Origin: Elasticomyces elasticus
Taxonomy: Eukaryota > Ascomycota > Dothideomycetes > Mycosphaerellales > Teratosphaeriaceae
DNA: 64,000 nt
Reading direction: 5' to 3'
Assembly: GCA_035926095.1 (NCBI GenBank)
Contig: JAVRQT010000009.1
Span: forward strand, 744,001-808,000
The stretch's first letter is position 1. Every line of letters begins with the position of its first letter. The notes beneath the pieces are model-generated. The model was not told the origin of the DNA, ran no database searches, and saw nothing but the letters and a program-made list of their open reading frames with translations. Below, piece by piece: positions 63,233 to 64,000 of the stretch. A program made the position numbers and the translations under genes.

Positions 63233-64000
63233 ATGCGGGATCTGCCCACTCCAGACGTGGCCAGGGTTGTCAAAGAACTGCCAATGTCCAAGTCTTGGCT
63301 TTGTTCACCATGGCTTGTTGATTAAGGAATGTACAAAGCCACATTGTTGGCTTTCAAGGCAGCCTTACTCCGAGACTCTCGCATAGTCATGTACAACTCC
63401 TCAAAATTCCACACCACTCGTTGACAGTGAGCGCAGGTCGCCCCACAACAGAACATATCTCAGCATGAAGTTTTCGAGGTTCCAGCAGCAAGCTGTACTG
63501 TCATTAACAATTACATCGCAAAACAAACTACTAAACGCGGAAGACCGAACGATAACAGCGGGCAGCGTCACGTTCCACGTACCGGACTATCAGCGCAGCA
63601 GCTCGATTCGTGAGTCGCTAAATGAGCCTGTCAGTCCCGGGCTGCCAAAAGTGGTTCATCAGAAGAGGAGATTGTTGGCTGCCATGAAGCGACTGGTATG
63701 AGGTAAGTAATGGTTTAATGATCATGAGCAAATGTAATATTTGAGCTCGTTCAGCTATGGATGGTAGGCTCAACGAATCTCTCCCTCTACCTCCCACGTC
63801 GCAACCTCATAGTCAATGTTCGCAGCCTCAAAGGACTAGTCAATGCGTGGGACGACCGCACTAGCTGGCTCAAATTCCACCTGATCCAGCTATCATCTAC
63901 AGCAATTTTCGACACCCGCATAATTTCGCTTTTGAAGCGCTGATTGTTAGTCAATGAAGACCGAACTGCCACCGGTCGCGCTCCCCACTGCAGCCAGCGT
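63233..64000. other. Right-hand end, no firm gene
   Basis: A 78-codon plus-strand frame at 63465-63701 and frames of about 60 codons on both strands near 63761-63972 have no recognisable family. A gene on either strand could enter from beyond the window. Confidence 0.3.

Overview
The window is nuclear DNA of a filamentous ascomycete. Genes are closely packed on both strands. Most are split by 43-77 nt introns with GT(A/G)NGN donors, CTAAY-like branch points and YAG acceptors, and many products belong to typical mould families (sugar MFS, P450, FRE, RhoGAP, END3, GPI proteins). Two long introns (160 and 170 nt) in unrelated genes share sequence, as introner-like elements do. Such elements are known from Dothideomycetes, so I favour that class, possibly the Mycosphaerella/Cladosporium side; this is inference. 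I find no tRNA, rRNA, CRISPR array or intact transposon.

Layout. 1-3575: 3' end of a formate/nitrite transporter, an SGNH hydrolase with one in-frame stop, a relic of a second transporter tail, and a cysteine-rich one-TM wall protein. 4441-11641 (all minus): sugar transporter, gamma-tubulin complex protein, amino-acid permease. 11911-17643: BTB protein, glutaminyl-tRNA synthetase, seven-exon P450. 17697-20853: a metalloreductase and a BIM1-like copper protein, divergent from one 477-bp interval. 21190-24824: GEN1/Yen1-type nuclease and a GPI-anchored Ser/Thr protein. 25000-29505: acetyl-CoA hydrolase (with an introner-like intron), a DUF1772 protein, peroxisomal thiolase. 31636-35492: second sugar transporter and purple acid phosphatase. 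35622-45428: F-box protein with an in-gene tandem repeat, RhoGAP-like protein without its arginine finger, END3, SulP transporter. 47018-49240: small unknown protein and an SRPK-like kinase. 49380-54098: NCS1 permease (second introner-like intron) divergent from an isochorismatase-allophanate hydrolase fusion. 54749-63232: dual-specificity phosphatase, RING-H2 protein, BCS1-like AAA ATPase, tautomerase, zinc alcohol dehydrogenase.

How genes fit together. Two divergent pairs look like functional modules. The reductase/BIM1-like pair would reduce and bind copper at the cell surface. The NCS1 permease/fusion hydrolase pair has three GATAAG motifs in its shared promoter and looks like a nitrogen-scavenging unit, plausibly biuret or a ureide to allophanate to ammonia. 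The rest is a mix of housekeeping genes (tRNA charging, spindle-pole nucleation, endocytosis, beta-oxidation) and accessory transporters. The first 4 kb shows the most gene decay.
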